Source: Trueperaceae bacterium (GTDB taxonomy: Bacteria; Deinococcota; Deinococci; Deinococcales; Trueperaceae). Taken from it: a stretch of DNA of 64,000 bases. The stretch lies in contig JAABTL010000006.1 of assembly GCA_011389865.1 (NCBI GenBank), positions 1 through 64,000 on the forward strand, in the 5' to 3' direction. Positions 16,898-26,163 of the stretch are shown one piece after another (within the stretch, counting starts at the first letter, position 1; the number at the start of each line of letters is the position of its first letter). The position numbers and the translations under genes are program-made. The notes beneath the pieces were generated by a model. The model searched no databases and was not told the origin of the DNA. It saw only the letters and a list, made by a program, of their open reading frames with translations.

Positions 16898-18182
16898 TGG
16901 CCCGCCACGTCCTCGTCGTAGGCGCCGGCGTCGTGGGGCTCAACGCCGCGGTCGAGCTGCGCCGCCGCGGTTTCGACGTCACGGTCCTCGAGCGCGACGC
17001 CGCCGGGCATGCCGCGACGTCCCACGGCAACGCCGGCATCGTCGTGCCGAGCCACTTCGTGCCCCTCGCGGCGCCGGGCGTGGTCGGGCAGGCGCTGCGC
17101 TGGATGCTCGACCCGCTGAGCCCCTTCTACGTGCGGCCGCGCGCCTCGCTCGAGCTGGCGCGCTGGGGCTGGGGCTTCCTGCGCAACGCCAACGCCGCGC
17201 ACGTCGCGCGCGCGGCGCCGCTGCTGCTGGAACTCAACCTGGCGAGCCGGCGCCGCTACGAGGCGCTCGTCGCCGAGCTCGGCGTGGACGTCGGCTTCAC
17301 GCGCCGGGGCCTGCTCATGCTGTGCCACACGGAGCGCGGCCTCGAGGAGGAGGCGCGGGGCGCGGCCACCGCCCGCGGGATGGGGCTCGACGCGCGGGTC
17401 CTGAGTGCGACCGAGGTAGGGGCGCTGGAGCCGGGCATCGAGCTCGACGTGGTCGGCGCCGTCCACGTGCGCGACGACGCGCACCTCGATCCGGGCGCGA
17501 CGATGCGCGCGCTGCGCGCCCGCCTCGAGCAGAATGGCGTGCGCTTCCGGAATGGGACCGAGGTGACCGGTCTACGCGATCGTCGGGACGCCGTCGAGGT
17601 CGAGGTCCGCGGGCCCGAGGGGACGGGGGTCGAGGGCGCCGACGCGCCGCGCGTCGAGGCGCCGACGCGCTGGTGCTCGCGGGCGGCAGCTGGTCCGGGG
17701 CGCTCGCGCGGCAGCTCGGCCTGCGTCTCCCGCTGCAGCCCGGCAAGGGGTACGCGCTGACGATCGAGCGGCCGTCGCAGCGGCTGCGCACGGCGGCGAT
17801 CCTCGTGGAGGCGCGCGCGGCGGCGACGCCGCTGGGCGACCGGCTGCGCATCGGCGGCACGATGGAGATCGCCGGCTTCGACCCGCGCCTGACCCCCGGG
17901 CGCATCGAGGGCATCAAGCGTGCGGCACGGCGCTACTTCCCGCGGCTGCTGCGCGCGGAGCTCGACGGCGCCGCCCCCTGGATGGGCTTCCGGCCCGTCA
18001 GCCCCGACGGCCTGCCCTACCTGGGGCGGGCGCCGCGGCACCCGAACGTGGTCGTCGCGACCGGCCACGCGATGATGGGCTTCAGCCTGGGGCCGATCAG
18101 CGGGCAGTTGGTCGCCGAGCTGGTCGCAGGCGAGCCGCCGAGCGTCGACCTGACGCTGCTGGCACCGGGGCGCTTCGGGTAG
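16897..18182 (+). pseudogene. Frameshifted D-amino-acid dehydrogenase (DadA-like)
   Basis: A FAD-dependent D-amino-acid (or cis-4-hydroxy-D-proline) oxidoreductase of about 428 residues, read in two frames. The first 250 codons have the FAD-binding start HVLVVGAGVVGLNAAVELRRRGFDVTVLER and the HGNAGIVVPS motif. After 17658 the frame is lost, and the rest (ADALVLAGGSWSGALA...KGYALTIERP...GFRPVSPDGLPYLGRAP...ATGHAMMGFSLGP) continues in the -1 frame. The break lies in the second copy of a short tandem duplication, where GGG has become GG; restoring one G gives one continuous gene of normal length. It may be a true inactivation or a sequencing error. ATG at 16897 overlaps the epimerase stop. Confidence 0.85.
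17629..17669 (+). repeat. Tandem duplication carrying the frameshift
   Basis: The 18-base unit at 17629-17646 recurs at 17653-17669 missing one G, with six bases between. The missing G shifts the DadA-like reading frame by -1. Confidence 0.8.
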
Positions 18183-18198
18183 CCTCTGGGCCTGGAGG
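18180..18198 (+). promoter_or_regulatory. -10 element and ribosome-binding site of the DinB-like gene
   Basis: TAGCCT (18180-18185) begins within the stop codon of the upstream gene, and GGAGG (18194-18198) precedes the ATG at 18204 by five bases. This gene therefore has a short leader, in contrast to its leaderless neighbours. Confidence 0.4.
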
Positions 18199-18203
18199 TG
18201 GTC

Positions 18204-19088
18204 ATGGGAGAGGTGGAGCCTAACGGCGGGGTGGCGTCGTCCGTGAACCTGCTGGCGCTCGCGGCGCGGGTCGAGTCCGAGGGCCGCTACAACGTGGCCA
18301 AGCTGCTGCGTGCCGCCGTGTTCGCGCGTGCGCAGCGTGAGGCCGACCAGGCGCTCGAGGAGGCGCCTCGGGGCGACGAGCTCCTGGAGGCGCTGCACGG
18401 GGTGGCCGACGCCTTCGCCACCGACCCGCTGCTGGTGCCGCTCAGCGAGCCCCTGAGGGCGGGCACGCGCGCCTTCGCCGCCGGTGCCGTCCCGCTGATC
18501 GACGAGGTGCCCGACCCCCTCGTGTGCCGGCGCTGCGGTCACGTGGCGATGGCCGAGGCGCCGGAGGCCTGCCCGCGCTGCGCCGCGGACGGCGTCACCT
18601 TCCTCGTCCAGCGGCCCGTCTGGTGGCTGGAGCGCTACGACCCCGCCTCCGCGATGGCGCAGCTGGAGCGCACGCCGGCGCGTGTGCGGGCGCTGCTCGA
18701 CCACATCCCGGTGTCGGCGTGGTCGCAACGGCCCGAGCCGGGCACCTGGTCGCCACACGAGGTCCTCTCTCACGTGCGCGACGCGCAGGGGGTCCTCGAG
18801 CAGCGGGTCGCGGCGATCCTGGAGCACGACGACCCCGACCTCGAGGCCAAGATGGTGTGGTCCTGGAACCAGGAGGCCCGCCCGGCGACCACCCAGGAGG
18901 TGCTGGACGCCTACCTGGCCTCGCGGGCGCGGGTCCTGGAGGTCCTGCGGGGCGCGCCCGCCGACGCCTGGTGGCGGACGGGCCGCCATCGCGAGTTCGG
19001 GCGACTCACCCTGACGCAGCAGGTCAGCTACTTCGCGGCCCACGAGCCGACGCACCTGCGGCAGCTGGCTACCGCGGCGAAGGGGTAG
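18204..19088 (+). CDS. DinB-superfamily protein with zinc ribbon
   Basis: 294 residues. An N-terminal helical region (about 10-90) resembles rubrerythrin-like or ferritin-like helices (NLLALAARVESEGRYNVAKLLRAAVFARAQREADQ). A zinc ribbon follows (VCRRCGH...CPRCAADGVTF; CxxC pairs near residues 110 and 128). The C-terminal half is a DinB/DUF664-type four-helix bundle with the metal-binding pattern HEVLSHV...HEPTHLRQL. DinB proteins are putative metal-dependent transferases or hydrolases of mostly unknown function. ATG at 18204 has GGAGG upstream; GTG two codons earlier is possible. It is co-directional with yjjI-yjjW, 90 bases apart. A link to oxidative or radical-enzyme protection is speculative. 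Confidence 0.65.
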   Translation: MGEVEPNGGVASSVNLLALAARVESEGRYNVAKLLRAAVFARAQREADQALEEAPRGDELLEALHGVADAFATDPLLVPLSEPLRAGTRAFAAGAVPLIDEVPDPLVCRRCGHVAMAEAPEACPRCAADGVTFLVQRPVWWLERYDPASAMAQLERTPARVRALLDHIPVSAWSQRPEPGTWSPHEVLSHVRDAQGVLEQRVAAILEHDDPDLEAKMVWSWNQEARPATTQEVLDAYLASRARVLEVLRGAPADAWWRTGRHREFGRLTLTQQVSYFAAHEPTHLRQLATAAKG

Positions 19089-19156
19089 GGGCGAGAGCAG
19101 CGCGGCCGCCCGCACGCCGGACCGCGCCCCGGTCGCCCGCCCCCTCGCCCACGGCG

Positions 19157-19173
19157 TATCCTGCGGCAGGAGG
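19157..19173 (+). promoter_or_regulatory. -10 element and ribosome-binding site of yjjI
   Basis: TATCCT (19157-19162) lies 16 bases before the ATG at 19179; AGGAGG (19168-19173) precedes the ATG by five bases. Confidence 0.45.
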
Positions 19174-19178
19174 CCCCG

Positions 19179-20753
19179 ATGGCGATCGCCGAACTGCCCC
19201 GCCCGGAGCTGCGCGACCTGGCCCGCGGCGTGATCGACGACCCGACGCTGAGCTACCGCCAGCGCGTCCAGCGCCTCGCGGGGCTCGCCGAGAACGCTCT
19301 GGAGATGCCCGACGTCAGCGCCGCCTGCCGTCAGGCGCTCGAGGAGCGCGTCGTCTGCGACATGTTCGAGGGCAATGCCCCCTACCGGCCGCGCTACCTG
19401 CTCCCCGACTACGCGCGTGCCCTGCAACGGGGCTCCGCCTACCTCGAGCTGCCGCCCCCCGCCGATCTGCACGAGGCGCTGTGGTTCCTGGCCTCGATGT
19501 ACGCCCAGGTGCCGTCGATCACCGGCTACCCCGTCTACCTGGGGGACCTCGACACGGTGCTCGCGCCCTACGTCGAGGGCTGGAGCGTGGACGAGATCGT
19601 CCCCGTGCTGCGCCCCTTCTGGCGCGCGCTCGACCGCATGCTGCCCGACGCCTTCGTGCACACCAACCTCGGCCCGAGCGACACGCCGTTCGCCCGCGCC
19701 GTCCTGCGACTGGAGCGCGAGCTGCTGCAGGTGGTGCCCAACCTGACGCTGAAGGTGCACCCCGACCTCACCCCGGACGACCTCCTGCTCGACGCGGTCC
19801 ACACGGTCTTCGCCTGTGCCAAGCCGCACTTCGTCAACGACCCGATGATGGTCGGCGACCTCGGCGACGACTACGGCGTCGTCAGCTGCTACAACTCGCT
19901 GAAGATCGGCGGCGGCTCACACACGATGGTGCGGCTCGACCTCAGCGCCGTCGCCCGGCGCCACCGCGGACCCAGCGAGCGCTTCTTCGACGACACCCTG
20001 CCGCGCTACGTCGAGCTCACCGCCGAACTCATGGAGGCGCGCATCCGCCACCTCGTCGAGCGCGCGCGCTTCTTCGAGCACGACTGGCTGGTGCGCGAGG
20101 GGCTGCTGTCGCTCGATCGCTTCTCCGCCATGTTCGGTCTCTACGGCCTCGCCGAGGCGGTCGACGCGCTGATGGCGCGCGACGGCCACCCGGGCCGCTA
20201 CGGGCACGATGAGGCCGCGAACGCGCTCTCCTACCGCATCACCCGCGCGGTCGCGGCGCAGGTCGCCCAGCGGCCGCTGCCCCACTGCGAGGGCTTCGGC
20301 GGGCGCGCCCTGCTGCACGCCCAGTCGGGCATCGACAGCGACGTCGGCGTGACCGCCGGCACCCGCATCCCGATCGGCAGCGAGCCCGGCCTCTACCAGC
20401 ACCTGCGCGCGGTGGCGCCTCACCACACGCTGTTCGCCTCCGGCGTCTCCGACATCGTGCACTTCGACGAGACCGCGACGCGCAACCCCGAGGCGGTCGT
20501 CGACGTCATCCGCGGCGCCTTCGCCGAGGGCATGCGCGACGTCACCTTCAACCTCGACTCGAACGACTTCATCCGCATCACCGGCTACCTGGTGCGCAAG
20601 AGCGACCTGGCGCGCATCGACGAGGGCGCCCGCCACGGCAGCACCTTCCTCGGCGCCGGCAGCGAGGCGGAGGCCCACTGCACCCAGCGCGCGACCAAGC
20701 GCGTCGTCGCCCACGAGCGGCTCGCCGGGGCGGAGCGGCGCTCGGACGCGTGA
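19179..20753 (+). CDS. yjjI: YjjI-family glycyl radical enzyme
   Basis: 524 residues, the length of the YjjI family and much shorter than pyruvate formate-lyase. The likely thiyl cysteine is C237 in VVSCYNSLKIGGGSH. The C-terminus (STFLGAGSEAEAHCTQRATKRVVAHE) matches the conserved YjjI tail, where the radical glycine is expected in FLGAG (490-494). The reaction of YjjI is not established, so I do not name a substrate. Such enzymes are destroyed by oxygen, implying that this bacterium has an anaerobic or micro-oxic life phase. The activase gene yjjW overlaps its stop codon (GTGA), as in enterobacterial yjjI-yjjW. Confidence 0.85.
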   Translation: MAIAELPRPELRDLARGVIDDPTLSYRQRVQRLAGLAENALEMPDVSAACRQALEERVVCDMFEGNAPYRPRYLLPDYARALQRGSAYLELPPPADLHEALWFLASMYAQVPSITGYPVYLGDLDTVLAPYVEGWSVDEIVPVLRPFWRALDRMLPDAFVHTNLGPSDTPFARAVLRLERELLQVVPNLTLKVHPDLTPDDLLLDAVHTVFACAKPHFVNDPMMVGDLGDDYGVVSCYNSLKIGGGSHTMVRLDLSAVARRHRGPSERFFDDTLPRYVELTAELMEARIRHLVERARFFEHDWLVREGLLSLDRFSAMFGLYGLAEAVDALMARDGHPGRYGHDEAANALSYRITRAVAAQVAQRPLPHCEGFGGRALLHAQSGIDSDVGVTAGTRIPIGSEPGLYQHLRAVAPHHTLFASGVSDIVHFDETATRNPEAVVDVIRGAFAEGMRDVTFNLDSNDFIRITGYLVRKSDLARIDEGARHGSTFLGAGSEAEAHCTQRATKRVVAHERLAGAERRSDA

Positions 20754-21658
20754 TCGAGGGGCCTCCCCCCGGCGCCGGCCGGGCTGCCGCCGGTGGCTTG
20801 CGACCCGGTGCCACCCGCGGCCTGGTTTCGGGCACGATCCCCTTCTCGTCGGTCGACGGCCCGGGGAACCGCTTCGTCGCCTTCCTGCAGGGCTGCAACT
20901 TCGACTGCATCGCCTGCCACAACCCCTACACGATCCATGCGTGCCACCACTGCGGCGAGTGCGTGGACGCCTGCGCCAGCGGGGCGCTGACCTTCGACGG
21001 CGCCGAGGTCTCGTGGGACGCGGACGCCTGCACCGGCTGCGACGACTGCGTCCGGGCGTGCCGCTTCGACAGCACGCCGAAGGCGCGCACGCTGTCGGTC
21101 GACGAACTCGTCGAGGCGGTGCGCGGGCCGGCGCCCTTCCTCTCCGGCGTGACCGTGTCGGGCGGCGAGGCGACGCTGCAGGCGGGGTTCGTGCGCGACT
21201 TCTTCGCCACGCTGAAGGCCGACGCGCGGCTGGGTCGCCTCACCTGTTTCGTCGACAGCAATGGCGCCGCGCCCGCCGAGGTGTGGGACGACCTCGATCC
21301 CGTGATGGACGGCGCGATGATCGACCTCAAGGCCTTCGACGATGACGTGCACCGGCGGATGACGGCGCAGCCCAACGCGCCCGTCCTGCGCTCGATCGAG
21401 CAGCTCGCGGCGGGCGGCAAGCTGCACGAGGTGCGGCTGCTGCTGCTGCCGGGCGTCAACGACGCGCCCGAGCAGCTCGCCCGCACGGCGGCGTGGCTGC
21501 GCGGCGTCGACCCCGACGTGCGGGTCAAGGTCATCGGCTTCCGCTGCCACGGCGTGCGCCCGATCGCCGGCGACGTGCCGGAGCCGACGGCGGAGGCGAT
21601 GGCGGGCTACGCCGAGGTGCTGCGAGGCGAGGGGCTCGAGCGTCTCGTCCTGGTGTGA
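20750..21658 (+). CDS. yjjW: YjjW-like glycyl radical enzyme activase (radical SAM)
   Basis: 302 residues. The radical SAM cluster is C49-x3-C53-x2-C56 (QGCNFDCIACHNP). Two further 4Fe-4S ferredoxin-type clusters follow at C65, C68, C71, C75 and C94, C97, C100, C104, as in larger activases. GVTVSGGEATLQ is the SAM-binding GGE motif. It abstracts hydrogen from the glycine of YjjI. Starts at GTG 20750, overlapping the yjjI stop. A strong hairpin 3 bases after its stop ends the unit, which may include the DinB-like gene. Confidence 0.9.
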   Translation: MIEGPPPGAGRAAAGGLRPGATRGLVSGTIPFSSVDGPGNRFVAFLQGCNFDCIACHNPYTIHACHHCGECVDACASGALTFDGAEVSWDADACTGCDDCVRACRFDSTPKARTLSVDELVEAVRGPAPFLSGVTVSGGEATLQAGFVRDFFATLKADARLGRLTCFVDSNGAAPAEVWDDLDPVMDGAMIDLKAFDDDVHRRMTAQPNAPVLRSIEQLAAGGKLHEVRLLLLPGVNDAPEQLARTAAWLRGVDPDVRVKVIGFRCHGVRPIAGDVPEPTAEAMAGYAEVLRGEGLERLVLV

Positions 21659-21660
21659 CG

Positions 21661-21694
21661 GCGGGCGGCGCCGGAGGATCCCGGCGCCGCCCGC
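21661..21694. terminator. Bidirectional terminator hairpin
   Basis: Perfect 14-bp GC stem (21661-21674 with 21681-21694), loop AGGATC, no U tract, lying between the convergent yjjW and ABC permease genes. Confidence 0.7.
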
Positions 21695-21719
21695 GTGAAC
21701 GTGGCACGCTGGCCGCCCG

Positions 21720-22970
21720 CTACTCGTAACGCAGCGCCTCGATCGGGTGCAAGCGCGCGGCACGGCTGGCCGGGTAGATCCCGGCGGCGATGCCGACCAC
21801 GACGCCGATGACGATGGCGGCGACGATCCACCCCCACGGCATGGCCGCGCTCAGGCCCAGCGCCCGGGCACCGATCCAGCCGCCGGCGAGGCCGAGGGCG
21901 GTCCCGATGACCGCGCCGATCAGGCCGTGGATGACCGCCTCGATCAGGAACAGCGACAGGATCGTGCGGCTCTGGCCGCCGATCGCCTTCATGATGCCGA
22001 TCTCGCGGGTGCGTTCGGTGACGCTGACGAGCATGATGTTGGCGATCCCGATCGAGCCGACCAGCAGGGCGATCAGGGCGATGCCGGTCACGAAGCCGGT
22101 CAGCAGGCCGAGGACGTCGTTGACCTCGTCGAGCACCTGCGAGTTGGTCGCCAGCAGGAAGCCCTGCCCGGCGGGAATCAGGTGCCGCGCGTCCGACGCC
22201 TCGTCGAGGTAGGCGCCGATCGCCAGCTGCGCGTCGGCGACCCCTTCGGTGGTGGCGATCGTCACGGCGACCTGCGAGAAGGTGCGGACACCGTCGCCGC
22301 CGCTCGGCAGCGCGACGGTGCCGGTGACGAACGGGTCGACGGGGACGTACACGCCGGATCCGCTGGCGAGCGCGGCCGCGAGGCCGTCGCTGGCAGCCAG
22401 GATCCCGACGACCTCGAGGTCGCGCTGCTGGCCGTCGAACAGGCGCACGCCGAGCGTGTCGCCGACGCCGATGGCGCCGCCGAGCAGGGCCACCGTGGCC
22501 TCGCTGATCACGGCCTCGGAGGCGCCGGGCGCGAAGGGGCGGCCGTCGGCGATGTCCGCGAGCGCGGCGCTGTCGGCGGTGGTCGCGGTCAGGCTGGAGA
22601 GGGCGACGGTGCGGTCGTCGATGGTGACCGAGGCGATCGGGACGCTGGTCAGTGGGGCCACGCTCTCGACCCCGTCGATGGCCGCGATCGCGGCGACGTC
22701 CCGCTCGCTGAACACGCTGAGGGTGGCGCGCGACCGCTCCGGCCCGTTGCCCGGCCCGAAGCCCTCGGTCGAGCCCGCGGTGACGTCGATCGTGCGGGTC
22801 GACGGGGTGCCGAAGCTGTCGGAGACGCTGGCCTGAACGCTGGCGCCCATCGTGACGAGCGCGATCACCGCGGCGATGCCGATGACGATGCCGAGGGCGG
22901 TCAGGGCCGAGCGCAGGCGGTTGTCCTTGACGGCCTGCCAGGCGATGGCGAAGCTCTGGGTGAGGCTCAT
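21720..22970 (-). CDS. MacB/FtsX-type ABC transporter permease
   Basis: 416 residues with the MacB topology: one N-terminal membrane helix (about 20-42), a large extracytoplasmic domain (about 45-285) and three C-terminal helices. The conserved loop TERTREIGIMKAIGGQSRTILSLFLIEAVIHG and the final PASRAARLHPIEALRYE are typical of the family. It works with the ATPase encoded just upstream, whose stop overlaps its ATG. These systems export peptides, toxins or lipoproteins, or drive extracytoplasmic mechanical work; no substrate gene is evident. The adjacent two-component system transcribed the other way may control it, as is common for such exporters. Confidence 0.88.
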   Translation of the reverse strand: MSLTQSFAIAWQAVKDNRLRSALTALGIVIGIAAVIALVTMGASVQASVSDSFGTPSTRTIDVTAGSTEGFGPGNGPERSRATLSVFSERDVAAIAAIDGVESVAPLTSVPIASVTIDDRTVALSSLTATTADSAALADIADGRPFAPGASEAVISEATVALLGGAIGVGDTLGVRLFDGQQRDLEVVGILAASDGLAAALASGSGVYVPVDPFVTGTVALPSGGDGVRTFSQVAVTIATTEGVADAQLAIGAYLDEASDARHLIPAGQGFLLATNSQVLDEVNDVLGLLTGFVTGIALIALLVGSIGIANIMLVSVTERTREIGIMKAIGGQSRTILSLFLIEAVIHGLIGAVIGTALGLAGGWIGARALGLSAAMPWGWIVAAIVIGVVVGIAAGIYPASRAARLHPIEALRYE

Positions 22971-23749
22971 GCGAGCACCTCTGCGGCGTGGCGTCTGTTG
23001 GCAGGATCTCGCCGGCCGCCGTGGGCCACGGGTGGTGGGGTGGCTGCGGTCAGGGCCTCGATCTCCTGGATGCGACCGTCCTCCATGTGGACGATGCGCT
23101 CCGCCCGCTCGGCGACGCGGCGCTCGTGGGTGACGAGCATGATCGTGTAGCCCTGGGCGTGCAGCTCGGCGAACAGCCGCAGCACTTCCTCGCCGGTCCG
23201 AGAGTCGAGGTTGCCGGTCGGCTCGTCCGCGAGCAGCAGCGTCGGCTCGTTGGCGAGCGCGCGAGCGATCGCCACCCTCTGGCGCTCGCCGCCCGAGAGC
23301 TGGTTCGGCTTGTGGTGCAACCGATCGCTCATGCCCATCCGTGCGAGGAGCTCCTCCGCGCGCCGCAGGCGCTCGCGCGCCGCCACGCCCTGGAACTGCA
23401 TCGGCAGGGTGACGTTGCCGAGGACGGTCAGCTTGGGCATCAGGTTGAACGACTGGAACACGAATCCGATCTCCTTGCCGCGCAGCCGGGTGCGCTCCTC
23501 GTCGGCGAGGCCCTCGACGTCACGCCCGTTCACCGTCAACCGGCCGCTGGTGGGCGCGTCGAGCAGGCCGATCAGCTGCATCAGGGTGGACTTGCCGGAG
23601 CCGCTGGGGCCCATGACGGCGGTGAAGGAGCCGTGGGGGACGTTCAGGCTGACGCCGTCGACGGCGTGCACGGTCGTGCCGATGGTGTAGGTCTTGGTCA
23701 GGCGTTCGACCTCGATCGCGTGGGGCGCGGGGGCGCTGGTGGGGTTCAT
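22967..23749 (-). CDS. MacB/LolD-type ABC transporter ATP-binding protein
   Basis: 260 residues. Walker A GPSGSGKS (47-54), Q loop [13 protein letters not shown], signature LSGGERQR (151-158) and Walker B LLLADEP (171-177) are complete. The short length and [11 protein letters not shown] start fit the LolD/MacB class. The ATG at 23749 has AGGAGG upstream; the longer open frame is not supported. Overlaps the permease start by four bases. It is divergent from the response regulator at 23898 with about 150 bases between. Confidence 0.9.
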   Translation of the reverse strand: MNPTSAPAPHAIEVERLTKTYTIGTTVHAVDGVSLNVPHGSFTAVMGPSGSGKSTLMQLIGLLDAPTSGRLTVNGRDVEGLADEERTRLRGKEIGFVFQSFNLMPKLTVLGNVTLPMQFQGVAARERLRRAEELLARMGMSDRLHHKPNQLSGGERQRVAIARALANEPTLLLADEPTGNLDSRTGEEVLRLFAELHAQGYTIMLVTHERRVAERAERIVHMEDGRIQEIEALTAATPPPVAHGGRRDPANRRHAAEVLA

Positions 23750-23885
23750 CGCGTTCCTCCTGAGGTGCATCGTCCGTCCGGGGTGTGGAGCCGCCGCGGA
23801 GGCCACGTGAACCCCGTGCCGGCGTCGGCCCCAGCGCCCGTCGCTCCATTCCGCCCGCGTCGCCCCGTCCGCGGCCGCCAGCGCG

Positions 23886-23891
23886 TAGATT
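23886..23891 (+). promoter_or_regulatory. -10 element of the response regulator gene
   Basis: TAGATT six bases before the ATG at 23898, no ribosome-binding site. Confidence 0.55.
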
Positions 23892-23897
23892 GGCGCC

Positions 23898-24568
<671 letters not shown>

Positions 24569-24572
<4 letters not shown>

Positions 24573-25795
24573 ACCGCCTGGCGGTCCGCCTCGCCCTGGC
24601 GATGGCCGGCGTGGTCGCGATCGCGATCGTGCTGGTCGTCGCGGCGCAGTTCGTGCTGCTGCGCCAGCAGTACGCCGCGCTGCCCGAGGCGGTGCGCAGC
24701 GAGGTGGACGCGATCGTGACGCAGCATCGGGTGCCCGACGAGCAGCGGCGCGCGCGCTTGGAGCGGGCATTCCTCGCCTGGCTCGAGGACCCGGTGGCGC
24801 GCACGGCCGTCGTGGAGGCCCTGTTGGCGACGCGGCGGCCGGGAGCGCAGGTCGGCTTCCTGCTGGCCGCGTTGGCGGCGACCGCCATCGCCGTGGTCGT
24901 CGGCATCTTGGTCGCCGGGCGGATCGCGCGCCCGATCGCGGCCGTCGCGCGCGCGGCGGAGCGGGTGACGGCCGGCGACCTGGCTGCTCGCGCCGCCCCC
25001 GAGGCCGTGCGCGCGACGGGTGGTCGCCCGCGCCGCGCCGCCGACGAGGTCGAGCTGTTGGCGGCCGGCTTCGACGACATGGCCCGGAGCCTCGAGCGGC
25101 TCGAGCGCGAACGCAAGGCCCTGATCGCCGACGTCGCCCACGAGCTGCGCACGCCGCTCGCCGTCCTGCAGGGTCGCCTGGAGGCCATGATCGACGGCGT
25201 GCTGTCGGTCGACGCGGCCGAGCTCGAGCGACTGCACCGGCAGACCGGCCAACTGACGCGGTTGGTGGAGGACCTACGCGTTCTGTCGCTGGCGGACGCC
25301 GATCGCCTGGTGCTGCGGCTCGAGGACGTCGACCTCGTTCCCTGGGGCCGCGAGGTGGTCGCCGGCTTCGAGGCGTTGGCCGCGGAGCGGGGCGTGCGCG
25401 TGACGTTCGCGGCCGAGTCCGACGCGATGGTCGTGACGGCGGACCCGCTGCGACTGTCGCAGGTGCTGTCGAACCTGCTCGACAACGCCATCGGGGTGAC
25501 GCCCGCGGGTGGCGCGGTGGAGGTCGAGCTCGGCTTCACCGGCGACGGCGTGCGGATCGTCGTGCGCGATGGCGGTCCCGGGTTGTCGCCCGACGCGCTC
25601 GAGCGGGTCTTCGAGCGCTTCTACCGGTCGCCGGCCGCGCAGCCGATGCGGTCGGGCGGCAGCGGGCTCGGGTTGGCGATCGTCCGCAGCCTGGTCGAGG
25701 CGCACGGTGGCCGCGTGGCGGCGTCGAACCGCGCCCGCGGCGGGGCGCGCGTCGAGGTGTCGCTGCCGACGGATCTTGGGAGACGCGCTGGCTGA
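24569..25795 (+). CDS. Sensor histidine kinase (HAMP-HisKA-HATPase)
   Basis: 408 residues. Two membrane helices (about 8-30 and 96-117) flank a short, roughly 65-residue extracytoplasmic loop, followed by HAMP (RIARPIAAVARAAERVTAGDL) and the H box DVAHELRTPLAVL with H191. The ATP-binding domain has the N box (LSNLLDNAIGVTP), G1 (VRDGGPGLS) and G2 (GGSGLGLAI). GTG at 24569 overlaps the regulator stop. The small sensor loop suggests sensing within or near the membrane, as for exporter-linked kinases. Confidence 0.92.
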
Positions 25796-25834
25796 GCCGC
25801 CGGCCGGGGCGTGCGACGCGTGGCTCGCAGGCGG

Positions 25835-26074
25835 TCAATCGACCAGGGCCCGCTGCGCCGCCTCCACGACGGCCTTGACCGTGATGCCGTACTTCCGCAG
25901 CAGCGCGTCCGGGGAACCGGACTCGCCGAAGGTGTCGCGAATGCCCACCATCTCGACGCGCGTCGGGCGCGTGCGCGAGAGGTGCTCGGCCACCGCCCCG
26001 CCAAGCCCGCCGACGATCGTGTGCTGCTCGACGGTGAGGATCGGGCTGGGCACACGGCCCAGGCGCAGGTACAT
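25835..26074 (-). pseudogene. Transketolase C-terminal remnant
   Basis: 79 codons reading MYLRLGRVPSPILTVEQHTIVGGLGGAVAEHL...IRDTFGESGSPDALLRKYGITVKAVVEAAQRAL. This is the very C-terminal part of the transketolase C-terminal domain (pattern TVEEH.iiGGLGsAVAE...gi.D.FgeSG...LL.kyGl). The first 200 or more residues of even the split C-terminal subunit are missing, no start signal precedes the ATG, and the sequence before it is not transketolase-like. I read it as a leftover of a deletion or rearrangement between the kinase and the metallohydrolase gene. Confidence 0.7.
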
Positions 26075-26163
26075 GCGCCTCTTCGACGAGGCGCGCCGGC
26101 AGGTCGGGGTGCGCTACCCCCACGACGGGGGGTAGGTCGGCTGACCAGGCCGCCGCCGAGGCC

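Noticed and set aside
21747-23150. 467-codon plus-strand open frame opposite the ABC permease
   Set aside because: It is the antisense shadow of the MacB-type permease and ATPase, with a low-complexity Asp/Gly/Arg composition and no start signals.
26130-26145. A 16-base sequence (GGGTAGGTCGGCTGAC) repeated exactly at 47702-47717
   Set aside because: Both copies are near gene ends, but in a 64 kb sequence with such strong base bias one chance repeat of this length is expected, and there are no further copies or flanking similarity.
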